This document shows positions 62,861-64,000 of a stretch of DNA of 64,000 bases, in pieces (the first letter of the stretch is position 1; every line of letters starts with the position of its first letter). Under the pieces are notes generated by a model, which ran no database searches, was not told the origin of the DNA, and worked only from the letters and a program-made list of their open reading frames with translations. The DNA lies in NCBI GenBank assembly GCA_029582165.1, contig CM055888.1, forward strand, positions 11,910,001 through 11,974,000, in the 5' to 3' direction. The stretch comes from Portulaca oleracea (lineage: Eukaryota > Streptophyta > Magnoliopsida > Caryophyllales > Portulacaceae). Made by a program: the position numbers and the translations under genes.

Positions 62861-63223
62861 TGTGGAGTTTAGGTATTGAGGGTGGAAAACATGATCAGAT
62901 GAGGTTTGGGGTCTTTGTAGCTAGCAGTGTTTATGGATTTTCACAAGAATATTTTGTGGGAGAAGATGAGGTGTTACCGGCGCACAAGGTGAATGACAAT
63001 AACATTAGTAATTCATAAAAGTAGTAACACTCGCCCAACACAACAATATCCCTTCCAACAATGCTCCAACATATTAACTCCCAACTACACACCAAATACT
63101 AACAAGAATATCCAAGAATATCATGCAAAGGTGCTCGAATTAGAAGGCCAAATTCCAGCACAAAAATAGAGCATATATGGGGCAAAATCAATAAGAACAT
63201 AACCAATCTAGCTCTTTTAGACT
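62861..63223. other. Gyp-6 leader
   Basis: Between gag and the primer-binding site; no ORF that looks real, A-rich like the Gyp-2 and Gyp-3 leaders. Confidence 0.5.
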
Positions 63224-63233
63224 CTAATACCAA
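63222..63233 (-). other. Gyp-6 primer-binding site
   Basis: Minus strand TTGGTATTAGAGT, close to the TGGTATCAGAGC type, 2 nt from the LTR end. Confidence 0.6.
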
Positions 63234-63235
63234 TT

Positions 63236-64000
63236 TGGTTCATATTCAACATGAAAAGGACCAACCTTTGAATGTGTTTTTACCCCAATGATCAAACTTT
63301 TCAACAAGTATATCAATGCCCCAAACTTTGTGACTAACAAACGCCCTAAAACATAGTAATAGCAACCATCACATCAAAAACCAACACAAAACCAAACTTT
63401 CAACAAGAAAAGGTAAAGGAGCAAGTAAATATAAACATTTATAAATAAGGACTCATCCTAGTGCTCTAAGAATGATGAACGCATTGCATAACAGACTCAT
63501 CCACCAACAAAGCTTAATCAACTTCAAATTTTTCGCCCAAATCACTCTAAAGTAACACCAAATGATATTGTAAAGGGGAGGGATCAAACACCACCGCAAA
63601 ATGGATAAAGTTTGAGAGGGTTTGAGAGTCGTCTCAAAATACCATTCATTTCATTCATAATTTTTTGAGTTCTTCCCCATTTAAAGGCTAATGTAAATAT
63701 GGATTTCTTACGGAAAATCCCAAGGAGAAGAACACCAAAATCAAGGGCCATTAGGTACGCAAATACAATCTAGGGCTAGGATGTAATCAACCAAATACAT
63801 CTGAGTGGAAGTGGGAGTAGATAAGGAAAATTACATGAGATTATGGAAAACCAAAAATAAAAGAGGAAAGGGAAAAGCTGCATTTGAAAAGCCAGATCCG
63901 CGTATGACACGATTGTGTCAGTAAATGATATGATCTTGTCATTGCCTCTAACTCATTTCTTCATTAAAGTCCCTAAAGGATATGATCGTGTCTTGGGATG
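63236..64000 (-). repeat. Gyp-6 5' LTR (runs off the window)
   Basis: Plus-strand start TGGTTCATATTC marks the LTR 3' end. Palindromes GACACGATTGTGTC (63906), GATATGATCTTGTC (63927) and GATATGATCGTGTC (63979) are at the far side, 21 and 52 bp apart. A TATA-like CTTTAAATGG is near 63680 in sense. Confidence 0.65.

Overview
The window looks like heterochromatic or gene-poor DNA from a flowering plant, most likely a eudicot. It is AT-rich and full of LTR retrotransposons, MITEs, CACTA elements, microsatellites and minisatellites. I find one convincing host gene, a polygalacturonase-inhibiting protein (PGIP; leucine-rich repeat, secreted) at 30888-31877 on the minus strand. The species cannot be fixed from sequence alone. 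There are no bacterial, CRISPR or organellar features.

Layout. 1-2848: probable minus-strand LTR of a Tekay/Del-like gypsy element carrying a TIR element. 2849-3915: AT-rich tandem duplication with a SINE in one copy. 3916 to about 10235: decayed Ty3/gypsy element (Gyp-1, plus). 10241-12149: truncated gypsy 5' end (Gyp-2, minus). 12110-20400: two copies of one duplicated segment, riddled with nested PIF/Harbinger-like, Stowaway, hAT and Mutator-type MITEs. 20458-20821: long inverted-repeat element. 21172-25142: gag-only copia element (Cop-1), TSD CATTG. 26478-29569: second internally deleted copia element (Cop-2, minus). 30888-31877: PGIP. 32724-33603: solo LTR, TSD GATGA. 33900-35690: MITE cluster. 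35690-37934 plus 44487 onward: non-autonomous gag-protease gypsy element (TRG-1), split by Gyp-3. 37935-44486: Gyp-3 (minus, TSD CATAA), the best-preserved autonomous element. 46135-46613: TRIM-like element. 46614-47331: solo LTR. 47332-50514: two gypsy pol fragments in tandem (Gyp-4), one holding CACTA-1. 50515-52977: Tat-like 3' region with a 31-bp minisatellite. 52978-57752: Gyp-5, a complete gag-protease deletion derivative inserted in the Tat-like LTR. 58021-64000: Gyp-6 (minus), interrupted by the 3.3-kb CACTA-2.

How it fits together. The history is one of repeated nesting, which can be read from exact target-site duplications and from paired empty and filled sites. Four elements (Cop-1, Cop-2, TRG-1, Gyp-5) keep gag, with or without protease, but lack RT, RNase H and integrase, so they would need enzymes supplied in trans.

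The most unusual signal: the U3 regions of at least six LTR families, five gypsy and one copia, carry arrays of short palindromes. The arm sequences differ between families, but neighbours are repeatedly 20-22 bp apart (two helical turns), and the array lies upstream of the presumed TATA box wherever I could place one.
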